Positions 11,800 through 20,700 of a stretch of DNA of 61,550 nt are shown here, in pieces. The position numbers were made by a program, and so were the translations under genes. Origin of the DNA: Candidatus Stoquefichus sp. GTDB taxonomy: Bacteria; Bacillota_I; Bacilli_A; Erysipelotrichales; Coprobacillaceae. Location of the stretch: assembly GCA_021768625.1 (NCBI GenBank), contig JAETUM010000009.1:1-61550 (forward strand). Reading direction: 5' to 3'. The notes below the pieces were generated by a model. The model ran no database searches. It was not told the origin of the DNA and saw nothing but the letters and a program-made list of their open reading frames with translations. Numbering within the stretch: position 1 is the stretch's first letter; every line of letters starts with the position of its first letter.

Positions 11800-12012
11800 T
11801 AAAAAAAGCAAAGAACAGAAGAGATTAAAAGGGCGTTATAGAGAGCTGATGGTTGGTGTAAATCAGCACATAACTTTTATGAAAATGGTCTGGGAGCTGT
11901 TATCTTGAATAGTTAGAGATAAACGTTAACTGCGTTAAAGTTTTGAGAGACACAGATGTGTAAAAAAGGTGGTACCGCGTTATATGACGTCCTTTTATAG
12001 GGCGTTTTTTAT
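11800..12012 (+). promoter_or_regulatory. T-box riboswitch leader of metG
   Basis: The leader carries the T-box sequence AAGGTGGTACCGCG at about 11966-11979. It includes the UGGU (11970-11973) that pairs with the uncharged tRNA acceptor end. Stem I elements AGAGAGCTGATGGTTGGTG lie at about 11840-11858. AUG triplets at 11879-11881 and 11885-11887 are candidate methionine specifier codons. A competing terminator ends it: GACGTCC pairs with GGGCGTT, then T-rich sequence to 12012. Uncharged tRNA-Met would stabilise the antiterminator and raise metG expression. Confidence 0.9.
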
Positions 12013-12027
12013 TTTGAAAGGAGAAAA

Positions 12028-13950
12028 ATGATGAAAGACCCAAAAGATTATTATTTAACAACAGCAATTACATATACTTCTGGTAAACCTCATATTGGAA
12101 ACACGTATGAAATCATATTAGCAGATGCAATTGTAAGAAGTAAAAGACAAGAAGGATATAATGTTTATTTTCAAACTGGTACAGATGAGCATGGACAAAA
12201 GATTGAATTAAAGGCTAAAGAGGCTGGAATACCTCCAAAACAATTTGTTGACGAGAAAGCAGCAATTGTTAAAAATATTTGGGATTTAATGGATACAACA
12301 TATGATAGGTTCATGAGAACAACAGATGAGTATCATATTAAACAAGTTCAAAAAATATTTAAAAAATTATATGATCAAGGTGATATTTATTTAGGACATT
12401 ATGAAGGAAAGTACTGTACAGCATGTGAATCATTCTTTACAGAATCACAATTAGTAGATGGAAAGTGTCCAGATTGTGGTGGAGAAGTTCATGATGCAAA
12501 AGAAGAAGCTTATTTCTTTAAATTATCTAAATATGCAGATCGTCTTATCAAACATATAGAAGAACATCCAGAATTTATTCAACCTGTTTCAAGAAAGAAC
12601 GAAATGATGAATAACTTCTTAAAGCCAGGATTACAAGATTTGTGTGTATCACGTACAACTTTTAAATGGTCAATTCCTGTAGACTTTGATCCAAAACACG
12701 TTGTTTATGTATGGATAGATGCACTTACAAATTATATTACAGGACTAGGTTATGATGTAGATGGAAATCATGGCGAGTTATATAAAAAGTATTGGCCTGC
12801 GGATCTTCATTTAATAGGAAAAGATATTGTAAGATTCCATACAATTTATTGGCCAATTATGTTAATGGCTTTAGATATACCTTTACCAAAACAAGTCTTT
12901 GGGCATCCTTGGTTATTACAAGGAGAAAGTAAGATGTCTAAGTCTAAAGGAAATGTTATTTATGCTGATGATTTAGTAGATATCTTTGGTGTAGATGCTG
13001 TTAGATATTATGTTTTACATGAAATTCCATATGATAATGATGGAAGTATTACATGGGATTTATTAGTTGAACGTATTAATTCTGATTTGGCTAATATTTT
13101 AGGAAATCTAGTGAATAGAACAATAGCCATGACTAATAAATATTTTGATGGTATTGTAACAAATCCACATGTTGAAGAACCTGTAGATAATGAATTAAAA
13201 GAAATTGCTTTAGCAATGCCACATAAAGTACAAGCATTAATGGATGAATTTAAAGCATCTAAAGCATTAGATGAAATCTTTGTATTACTTAGAAGAACAA
13301 ACAAATATATTGATGATACAATGCCATGGGCATTGGCTAAAGATGAAACAAAAAAAGATCGTTTAGCAACAGTTCTTTATAATTTGATTGAGGCTATTCG
13401 CTTTGCAGCTATTGCATTAGAACCATATATGCCATCAACATCAACAAAAATCTTAGATCAAATTAATACAGATCAAAGAGAAATGAAGGATTTAACAACT
13501 TTTGGTTTATACAAAGAAGGAACAAAAGTAACAGATAAACCACAACAATTATTTGCAAGATTAGATCCAAAAGAAGTTGAAAAGAAAGTTAATGCTTTAC
13601 AACCTAAAAAAGAAGAACCAAAAGAAGACAATCTTATTACTATTGATGACTTTGCTAAAATAGAATTAACAGTAGGAACTGTAGAAAAATGTGAAAAACA
13701 TCCAAGTGCAGATCGCTTGTTAGTATCACAAATTAATATTGGAAAAGAAACGAGACAAATTGTTTCTGGAATTGCAGAACATTATACACCTGAGGATATG
13801 ATAGGTAAAAAAGTTATTGTTGTAAGTAATTTAAAACCTGCAATGCTTAGAGGAGTAGAGTCTCAAGGAATGATTCTTGCTGGATCAAAGAAAAAATTAT
13901 TAGAAGTTATTTCAGTAGACAATCTTCCAAACGGAACAAAAATACATTAA
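12028..13950 (+). CDS. metG: Methionyl-tRNA synthetase
   Basis: The class I synthetase charges tRNA-Met (640 residues). The HIGH-type motif is PHIG (21-24), and KMSKS is intact at about residue 303. A four-cysteine zinc knob (CTAC and CPDC, about 131-151) is present. A C-terminal tRNA-binding OB domain (about 540-640) has the GTVEKCEKHPSADRLL pattern. AAAGGAG precedes ATG 12028; ATG 12031 is also possible. Expression is controlled by the T-box immediately upstream. Confidence 0.96.
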   Translation: MMKDPKDYYLTTAITYTSGKPHIGNTYEIILADAIVRSKRQEGYNVYFQTGTDEHGQKIELKAKEAGIPPKQFVDEKAAIVKNIWDLMDTTYDRFMRTTDEYHIKQVQKIFKKLYDQGDIYLGHYEGKYCTACESFFTESQLVDGKCPDCGGEVHDAKEEAYFFKLSKYADRLIKHIEEHPEFIQPVSRKNEMMNNFLKPGLQDLCVSRTTFKWSIPVDFDPKHVVYVWIDALTNYITGLGYDVDGNHGELYKKYWPADLHLIGKDIVRFHTIYWPIMLMALDIPLPKQVFGHPWLLQGESKMSKSKGNVIYADDLVDIFGVDAVRYYVLHEIPYDNDGSITWDLLVERINSDLANILGNLVNRTIAMTNKYFDGIVTNPHVEEPVDNELKEIALAMPHKVQALMDEFKASKALDEIFVLLRRTNKYIDDTMPWALAKDETKKDRLATVLYNLIEAIRFAAIALEPYMPSTSTKILDQINTDQREMKDLTTFGLYKEGTKVTDKPQQLFARLDPKEVEKKVNALQPKKEEPKEDNLITIDDFAKIELTVGTVEKCEKHPSADRLLVSQINIGKETRQIVSGIAEHYTPEDMIGKKVIVVSNLKPAMLRGVESQGMILAGSKKKLLEVISVDNLPNGTKIH

Positions 13951-13959
13951 TAAAGAAGT

Positions 13960-13996
13960 AACCCCTAAAGTTAAACTTTTAACTAGAGGGGTTTTA
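13960..13996 (+). terminator. metG terminator
   Basis: The AACCCCT and AGGGGTT arms have a long AT loop that can form an additional AAGTT/AACTT stem, followed by TTTTATT. Confidence 0.7.
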
Positions 13997-14088
13997 TTAT
14001 AATAGAATATAGAGTAAATTATATTAATTAATAATGCTATAAGATATAATTAAATGATAAAATTTTTAAGCTTACTTAATCACATTGC

Positions 14089-15045
14089 TTATTTTTTGAA
14101 TAATGATCTATAAGATTTAAGATTTCTTAATAGCTTATAAAGAGAAATGAATAATATAATACATATTGCTCCAACTATAAAGAAATCTGCTAAAATATAA
14201 CTAAAAGTTATATTTAAAGGAAGTAGGTAATATTGTAAAAATTGAGAATTAATAATAAAAGTTATTAATGCGATTATTATAAATAAATTAATAAAACTAC
14301 TGTATTTAAGATATTTTTTTGTATATTTCTTTTTTGTCAAATCAATAATATAATCCAAATATATAATCATAACAAATGGTTGAAAAAAGTATGTCATTAA
14401 ATGAATCATTTTTGATGATGCATGTTGTATTTCCAATATTTTATGACTTGTAAAAAATAATGAAAAGAAAGCAAAAAATATTGTTAATACAATAATAAAT
14501 AACGTTTCAACAACATGATGGGGATAATGGGATGGTGGAGCTAACTTATATAAAGTTTTTAAATCCCATTGTAAATCATGTTCTTGTTCTAAAGAATTTT
14601 TATAATCTAAAAAAATAAGTCCTAATATAGAAATAATAAAAATACCACCCATAATAATGATAGGATGTAATAATATCCAAGTAAAGAAAGTAGAATCATT
14701 GAGAGTTGAGGCTATTTGTTGTGTTGATAAAAAAGGTAAACAATTTAATTGTTGTAAATAATAAAGAGTTGAAAAAAATAAATAGATAAAAGATAAAGAA
14801 AAGACTGTCTTTTCTATTAAATTAACAACTTTAGGATTATAAATGTGACTAATAAGTGGTCTATAACCATAACTTAAAGCCAAACTCCTTGGATGCCCAT
14901 ATTCAATAAGAAGATCTTCTAAATTATCATAGCGCTTTGCACTTGTTTGTAATTGTGCCTTTAAATCTTTATAAATCGCTTTTCTTTTAGAGCCAATAAA
15001 ATAAGAACATACAGCACTAAGATATCTTTCTAATAAATTATTCAT
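14089..15045 (-). CDS. HAAS-like N-terminal domain membrane protein, function unknown
   Basis: The first about 70 residues (MNNLLERYLSAVCSYF, then RKAIYKDLKAQL and LEDLLIEYGHPRSLALSYG) match the helical HAAS-type domain found on membrane proteins paired with PadR regulators. Six to seven membrane helices follow (about 80-310). AGGTGAG precedes the ATG. No PadR gene is adjacent, and it is a single gene converging on metG. Family assignment is moderate and function unknown. Confidence 0.6.
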   Translation of the reverse strand: MNNLLERYLSAVCSYFIGSKRKAIYKDLKAQLQTSAKRYDNLEDLLIEYGHPRSLALSYGYRPLISHIYNPKVVNLIEKTVFSLSFIYLFFSTLYYLQQLNCLPFLSTQQIASTLNDSTFFTWILLHPIIIMGGIFIISILGLIFLDYKNSLEQEHDLQWDLKTLYKLAPPSHYPHHVVETLFIIVLTIFFAFFSLFFTSHKILEIQHASSKMIHLMTYFFQPFVMIIYLDYIIDLTKKKYTKKYLKYSSFINLFIIIALITFIINSQFLQYYLLPLNITFSYILADFFIVGAICIILFISLYKLLRNLKSYRSLFKK

Positions 15046-15168
15046 ACTCTCACCTGCTTTTTAGTATCTTTATCATAACATAAATATGTGAACTTATTTT
15101 GATTATACTCAAAAAATATAGTAAAATAATCAAAAAGTTATATAATATTGATAGAAAGGTGATAAATA

Positions 15169-15816
15169 ATGAAAGTCAATCAAGAAGTTGTTAAAACTAT
15201 TATGGATGAAGTCAAACCAGCACGCTTAATTGCTGCTACAAAATATGTTGATGAAACACAAATAGAAGAGTTAGAAAAATGTGGTTGTTTATATTTTGGA
15301 GAAAATAGAGTTCAAGCATTATTAGATAAATATGAAAAATATCACGGAAAAGGTCATTGGCATTTTATTGGAACTTTACAAAGTAATAAAGTGAAATATA
15401 TTATTGATAAAGTAGAGTTGATACATTCTATTAATTCATTAAAACTCATTAAAGAAGTAGAAAAGCAAGCAAAGAAGCATGGTTTAAAAATGCATGTTTT
15501 ATTAGAAGTGAATATTGCTGATGAGGAAAGTAAACAAGGGTTTGATAAAAATGATATTAGAGATGCTATGAATTTAATAGAAGAATGTCCACACATTATT
15601 GTTGATGGATTAATGATGATGGCACCAAATATTGAAGTAGAAAAAACACGTGTTTATTTTAGACAAACAAAAGAACTCCTTGAACAATTAAAGAAAGAAT
15701 ATCCTGATTATCCTTTAAAAGAATTATCAATGGGAATGTCTCAAGATTATAAAGTTGCTTTAGAAGAAGGTGCAACTTTGGTAAGGATAGGAAGAGCTTT
15801 GTTTAAAGATGAATAA
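15169..15816 (+). CDS. YggS/PLPBP-type pyridoxal phosphate homeostasis protein
   Basis: The 215-residue alanine-racemase-like barrel binds PLP without known enzymatic activity and protects the PLP pool. AATKYVDETQIEELEKCG carries the PLP lysine. FGENRVQALLDKY, WHFIGTLQSNKVKY, and the C-terminal LSMGMSQDYKVALEEGATLVRIG phosphate-binding region are all conserved. AGAAAGGTGATAA precedes the ATG. In Bacillus the orthologue lies near sepF/ftsZ; here it stands alone. Confidence 0.9.
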   Translation: MKVNQEVVKTIMDEVKPARLIAATKYVDETQIEELEKCGCLYFGENRVQALLDKYEKYHGKGHWHFIGTLQSNKVKYIIDKVELIHSINSLKLIKEVEKQAKKHGLKMHVLLEVNIADEESKQGFDKNDIRDAMNLIEECPHIIVDGLMMMAPNIEVEKTRVYFRQTKELLEQLKKEYPDYPLKELSMGMSQDYKVALEEGATLVRIGRALFKDE

Positions 15817-15846
15817 AACTGTTGAAAAATTTTTCAACAGTTTTTA
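15815..15846. terminator. Bidirectional terminator between yggS and the M20 hydrolase
   Basis: A nearly perfect palindrome (AAAACTGTTGAAAAA with TTTTTCAACAGTTTT) has A and T tails on the two sides, between convergent genes. Confidence 0.85.
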
Positions 15847-15855
15847 AATACACAT

Positions 15856-17157
15856 TTATTTCATTAAATAATAAGCAATACTTGCAAATATTCTAGGACC
15901 TTTTTTTAATACAGATTCGTCAAAGTCAAAAGTTGTATTGTGTGGAGATGATTTAATTGGTGTTAAAAGTTTCATATATGTTGCTTTGCCACCATGAGCT
16001 TGAACTCTTGCCATCATATAAGAAAAATCATCACTACCACCTAAAGGACTCAAGTTTTCCTTAGGAAGTTTTAAATCATTTAAATGTTGTTGACATAAAG
16101 AACGGATTTGAGTCATAAAATCTTTATCACATTCTAAAGCATAAGCTTTACCCATTTCATTTATTTCTACAACAGTATCATGCATAAGTGCAGAAGCATT
16201 AATAATATCTCTTGCATACATTTCCATATATCTATTGAGTTCTGTTGTGACACCACGCACTTCTATTTCTAACTTAGCTGTTTCGGGGATGACATTTCTG
16301 CTAGTTCCAGCATGAACAGTTCCTACATTGACACGTGTTTGACCATCACTATTACGAGGTATGGAATGGAGATTTAAAATGCAATTAGCTGCAGAAAGTA
16401 ATGCGTTTTTTCCAAACTGTGGAGACTCGGCGGCATGTGTAGATACACCATGAAAGATAACATCCAACTTTGTTGTAGCAAAAGACTCATTCATACCAAG
16501 ATATAAATCATAGTCTGCGACCTGAGGCATAATATGTGCAGCAAAAATATAATCTACATCATCTAAAAAACCACTTTCAGCAATACACTTTGCACCTCTT
16601 ACACCTTCTTCAGCAGGTTGAAAAATAAGTTTGATGGTCCCATGTATTGATTCTTTTATATTCATTAGTATTTTTGCAGTTGTTAGACCTATTGCTGTAT
16701 GACCATCATGACCACATGCATGCATAGCTTCTAAATGACAAGAAGAAAATTTTTCTTTGTAAGGAAAATGTTGAGATGATGTGTCCTCTATAAGTCCTAA
16801 AGCATCAATATCAAAGCGTAATGCAATAGTAGGACCTTGTCCATTTTTATATATTCCTGCTACAGCAGTCATTCCACTTTTTACTTTATCAAAATATTTT
16901 TCATTGACACCTTCTTTAAAAGCTCTACGATCATTTAGTTGAAGAACTCTTTCATGTGGTAAACCCATACGATCATCTTTATTCATGATATCTTTTCCAG
17001 TTAAAACTTCATATCCTAATTCATCAAGCTTTGTAGCAATCATACAAGCTGTCCTTGTCTCTAACCATCCTCTTTCGGCATATTTATGAATATTTCTTCG
17101 TATATTAATTGTCTCTGTATAATATTTTTCAGACAACTCTTTAATTTGTTGATACAT
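15856..17157 (-). CDS. M20 family amidohydrolase (AbgA/aminobenzoyl-glutamate hydrolase-like)
   Basis: The two-domain metallopeptidase-like amidohydrolase has 433 residues. The metal site is HACGHDGHT with PAEEG downstream, and the C-terminal LGGSDDFSYM region is present. A long N-terminal segment (RRNIHKYAERGWLETRTA) resembles AbgA-type enzymes that split p-aminobenzoyl-glutamate or N-acyl amino acids. The ATG at 17157 is preferred because GAGAGGTG is correctly spaced from it; upstream in-frame ATG and GTG codons overlap that ribosome site. Exact substrate unknown. Confidence 0.85.
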   Translation of the reverse strand: MYQQIKELSEKYYTETINIRRNIHKYAERGWLETRTACMIATKLDELGYEVLTGKDIMNKDDRMGLPHERVLQLNDRRAFKEGVNEKYFDKVKSGMTAVAGIYKNGQGPTIALRFDIDALGLIEDTSSQHFPYKEKFSSCHLEAMHACGHDGHTAIGLTTAKILMNIKESIHGTIKLIFQPAEEGVRGAKCIAESGFLDDVDYIFAAHIMPQVADYDLYLGMNESFATTKLDVIFHGVSTHAAESPQFGKNALLSAANCILNLHSIPRNSDGQTRVNVGTVHAGTSRNVIPETAKLEIEVRGVTTELNRYMEMYARDIINASALMHDTVVEINEMGKAYALECDKDFMTQIRSLCQQHLNDLKLPKENLSPLGGSDDFSYMMARVQAHGGKATYMKLLTPIKSSPHNTTFDFDESVLKKGPRIFASIAYYLMK

Positions 17158-17175
17158 TCTCATCACCTCTCTTTT

Positions 17176-17204
17176 ATTTTATCAATTCATATATGTAACA
17201 TCAA
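17176..17204 (-). promoter_or_regulatory. Promoter of the M20 hydrolase gene
   Basis: Reading the minus strand, TTGATG at 17204-17199 and TAAAAT at 17181-17176 have a 17-base spacer. It is back-to-back with the marR promoter. Confidence 0.55.
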
Positions 17205-17238
17205 TTTAAAAAAACATGTTTACAAAAAATCATATAAT

Positions 17239-17267
17239 TTGACAAAACAAGACAATTCGTTTAAAAT
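17239..17267 (+). promoter_or_regulatory. Promoter of the marR gene
   Basis: A perfect TTGACA at 17239-17244, a 17-base spacer and TAAAAT at 17262-17267 predict a start at about 17274. Confidence 0.65.
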
Positions 17268-17291
17268 GCTCATAGTGTGAGGTAAAAGACT

Positions 17292-17723
17292 GTGGATTAT
17301 CAAAAATATGCAAAAGAATTATTAGATTATTTAATAATTGGAGAAAGAATAGGTTATATTATTCAAGGAAATATTTCTGAGATAGCTAAAGGAGAATTAG
17401 CAGTATTGATTTATTTAATTGATGAGAATAATGGAGCAAATGCAAGAAATATAAGTCAACGTTTTGATATCAACACATCAAGAGTTGCTGCTATTTTGAA
17501 CACGTTATCGAAGAAGGGATATATTGAAAGAAAAAGTGACACAAGTGATAAAAGAAAAATATGTGTCTATATTACAGAAAAAGGTAGAAAGTATGCCGAG
17601 GAAAGACGGCAATGTATCTTAGAACATGTGTGTCATATGTTAGAAGAACTAGGGGAAGAAGATGCTAAGGAGCATATTCGCATTATGAAAAAAATTTCAA
17701 ACTTATGTTTAGATATTGCTTGA
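17292..17723 (+). CDS. MarR-family transcriptional regulator
   Basis: The 143-residue winged-helix protein has recognition helix region ARNISQRFDINTSRVAAILNTL (about 54-75) and a wing with DTSDKRKICVYITEKG, the hallmark of MarR. It starts with GTG 17292 behind TGAGGT. It is 71 bases upstream of the giant dehydratase activator, in the same direction, an arrangement that suggests it controls that gene. The ligand is unknown. Confidence 0.88.
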   Translation: MDYQKYAKELLDYLIIGERIGYIIQGNISEIAKGELAVLIYLIDENNGANARNISQRFDINTSRVAAILNTLSKKGYIERKSDTSDKRKICVYITEKGRKYAEERRQCILEHVCHMLEELGEEDAKEHIRIMKKISNLCLDIA

Positions 17724-17794
17724 GATTTGTTTCATATTTAGTTAATATTTATCAAGTATTTTGTAAAAAGAGGTCGAAGTAAAGGAGTCATAGT

Positions 17795-20700
17795 ATGAGT
17801 TATTATTTAGGGATAGATGTTGGTTCGACAACAGTAAAAGCTTATTTAACAGATGAAAATGATCAATGTCTATATTCCAATTACATAAGACACAATTCAG
17901 ATGTAAGAAAAACAATATTGTTTTTATTAGAGGAAATTCAAAAGAAATTTGATCATATAAATATTTATCCAGTCATTACTGGGTCAGGTGGATTATCTAT
18001 ATCAGAATCATTAAATATAAAATTTGTACAAGAAGTTATAGCATGTACAAAAACAATTGAAACGTATATTCCTGAAACTGATGTTGCAATAGAATTGGGT
18101 GGAGAAGATGCGAAAATCACTTATTTTGAGGGTTCATTAGAACAAAGAATGAATGGAACTTGTGCAGGAGGGACAGGAGCATTTATTGATCAAATGGCAA
18201 CACTCTTACAAACTGATGCACAAGGATTAAATGAATTAGCTAAAAACTATCAAACGATTTATCCTATTGCTTCTCGTTGTGGAGTCTTTGCTAAAACAGA
18301 TGTCCAACCATTAATTAATGAAGGAGTACAAAAAGAGGATATTGCTGTTTCTATATTTCAAGCTGTTGTTAATCAAACAATTAGTGGGTTGGCTTGTGGA
18401 AAACCTATTAGAGGGAAAGTGGCTTTCTTAGGAGGTCCCCTCTATTTCTTGGATCAATTAAGAAAACGTTTTATTGAAACATTAAATTTAAAAGATGAGG
18501 ATATTATTTTTCCAGATAATTCTCAATTATTTGTTGCAATGGGAGCTTGCTTAAATGCAAAGGATGTTGAAGAGAGTTTATCTCTTTGTGAGTTAATTGA
18601 TAATCTTAAAAATTTATCATCAAAAGGGTTAGAATCTTCTCATACATTAGAACCATTATTTAATAATGAGGATGAACTTAATCAATTTAGACAAAGACAT
18701 TATCAAGCAAAAACAAAGAAAAGAAATATAAAAAACTATAAAGGTGATATTTATTTGGGAATAGATGTTGGTTCTACAACATCAAAAGTGATCTTAATTG
18801 ATAATGAGGGTTCAATTCTTTATTCATTCTATAATTCTAATGAAGGAAATCCTTTAGACTTAATTATGAGAATTATGAAAGAAGTTTATCAATTAATTCC
18901 AGAAGGATGTCAGATCAAAAAAGCAGGTGTAACCGGATATGGTGAGGCGCTTATAAAGGCAGCATTAAAGGTAGATATAGGAGAAGTAGAAACAATTGCC
19001 CACTATACAGCAGCTAAACACTTTCAACCAGATGTAGACTTTATTCTTGATATAGGTGGTCAAGATATGAAGGCTATTACTATTAAAGATGATGTTATTC
19101 AAGATATTACACTTAATGAAGCTTGTTCATCAGGATGTGGCTCATTTTTAGAAACATTTGCACATTCACTAGAATATAATATTCAAGACTTTGCTCAATC
19201 AGCTTTATTAGCAAAACATCCATTAGACTTAGGAAGTCGTTGTACAGTCTTTATGAATTCTAAAGTGAAACAAGCTCAAAAAGAAGGTGCAACTTTAGAA
19301 GATATTTCAGCAGGATTATCTTATTCAGTTATTAAAAATGCTTTGTATAAAGTTATTAAGTTAAGAAATAAAGAACAAATAGGAAAGCATATTGTTGTTC
19401 AAGGTGGGACTTTTTATAATGAAGCTGTGTTAAGAGCATTTGAAAAAGAAGCCGACGTAGAAGTTATACGCCCAGATATTGCAGGATTGATGGGAGCTTA
19501 TGGTATGGCAAAATTAGCTATGGAAAAAGATGATGGAAAAGGAACGACACTCTTAACATTAGAAGAAATAGAAGCATTAACATATAACAATGCTATGCGT
19601 AACTGTGGTAAATGTACAAACAATTGTATGTTAACAATAACAACATTTAATGATGGTAGAGATTTTATTAGTGGAAATAGATGTGAACGTGGAGCAAATA
19701 TGCCATTAAAATCAAAAACATTACCTAATTTATTTGATTATAAATATCGTCGTGTTTTTCAATACCGCTCACTAGCAAAAGAAGAAGCAACAAGAGGAGT
19801 TGTTGGTATTCCAAGAGCACTGAATATTTATGAGAATTATCCTTTTTGGCATACATTTTTAACTGAACTAAAATTTAGAGTTGTTTTATCTCCTCGTTCT
19901 TCTAAAGCAATTTACGAAAAGGGAATAGAATCTATTCCAAGTGAGAGTGCATGTTATCCAGCAAAGATAACTCATGGACATATTGAAAGTTTAATACAGA
20001 AGGGAATAAAATTTATTTTCTATCCGTCAGTTGCTTATGAAAGACTAGAACATGAAGATGCAGGAAATCATTATAATTGTCCAGTTGTTGCTTCTTATCC
20101 AGAGGTTATTAGAAATAATGTGGATTCTTTACAAGAAAATAAAGTTCAATTTAAAAATCCTTTTGTGTCATTAAATAATCCTAAAACATTATTTCATGTT
20201 TTAAAGGAAGAATTTAAAGAGTTTCATGTGTCTGATAAAGAATTAAAACATGCTATAGATAGAGGTTTTGAAGAATTAAAGAAATGTCAACAGGACATTC
20301 GACAAGAAGGTCAAAAGGCTATGGAGTATATGAGAGAAAATCATATGCAAGGTATTGTTTTGGCTGGTAGACCTTATCATATAGATCCTGAAATTAATCA
20401 TGGTATTGCTGATTTGATTACAAGTGAAGGATTTGTTGTATTAACTGAAGATAGTGTATGTTATTTAGATGATGAACATTTAAAGTTAAGAGTTGTTGAT
20501 CAGTGGACATATCATTCACGTTTATATAAAGCAGCATCTTTTGTATCTTCGCAAAAAGACTTACAACTTATTCAATTAACATCATTTGGGTGTGGTTTAG
20601 ATGCTGTGACAGCAGATCAAGTTGCTGAAATTTTAAAAGCAAGAAATAAGATATATACTCTAATCAAGATAGATGAGGGAAGCAATTTAGGTGCTATACG

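Noticed and set aside
17086-17280. Plus-strand 64-codon open frame spanning the M20 start and marR promoter
   Set aside because: It is antisense to the hydrolase start and covers both promoters, with no ribosome site.
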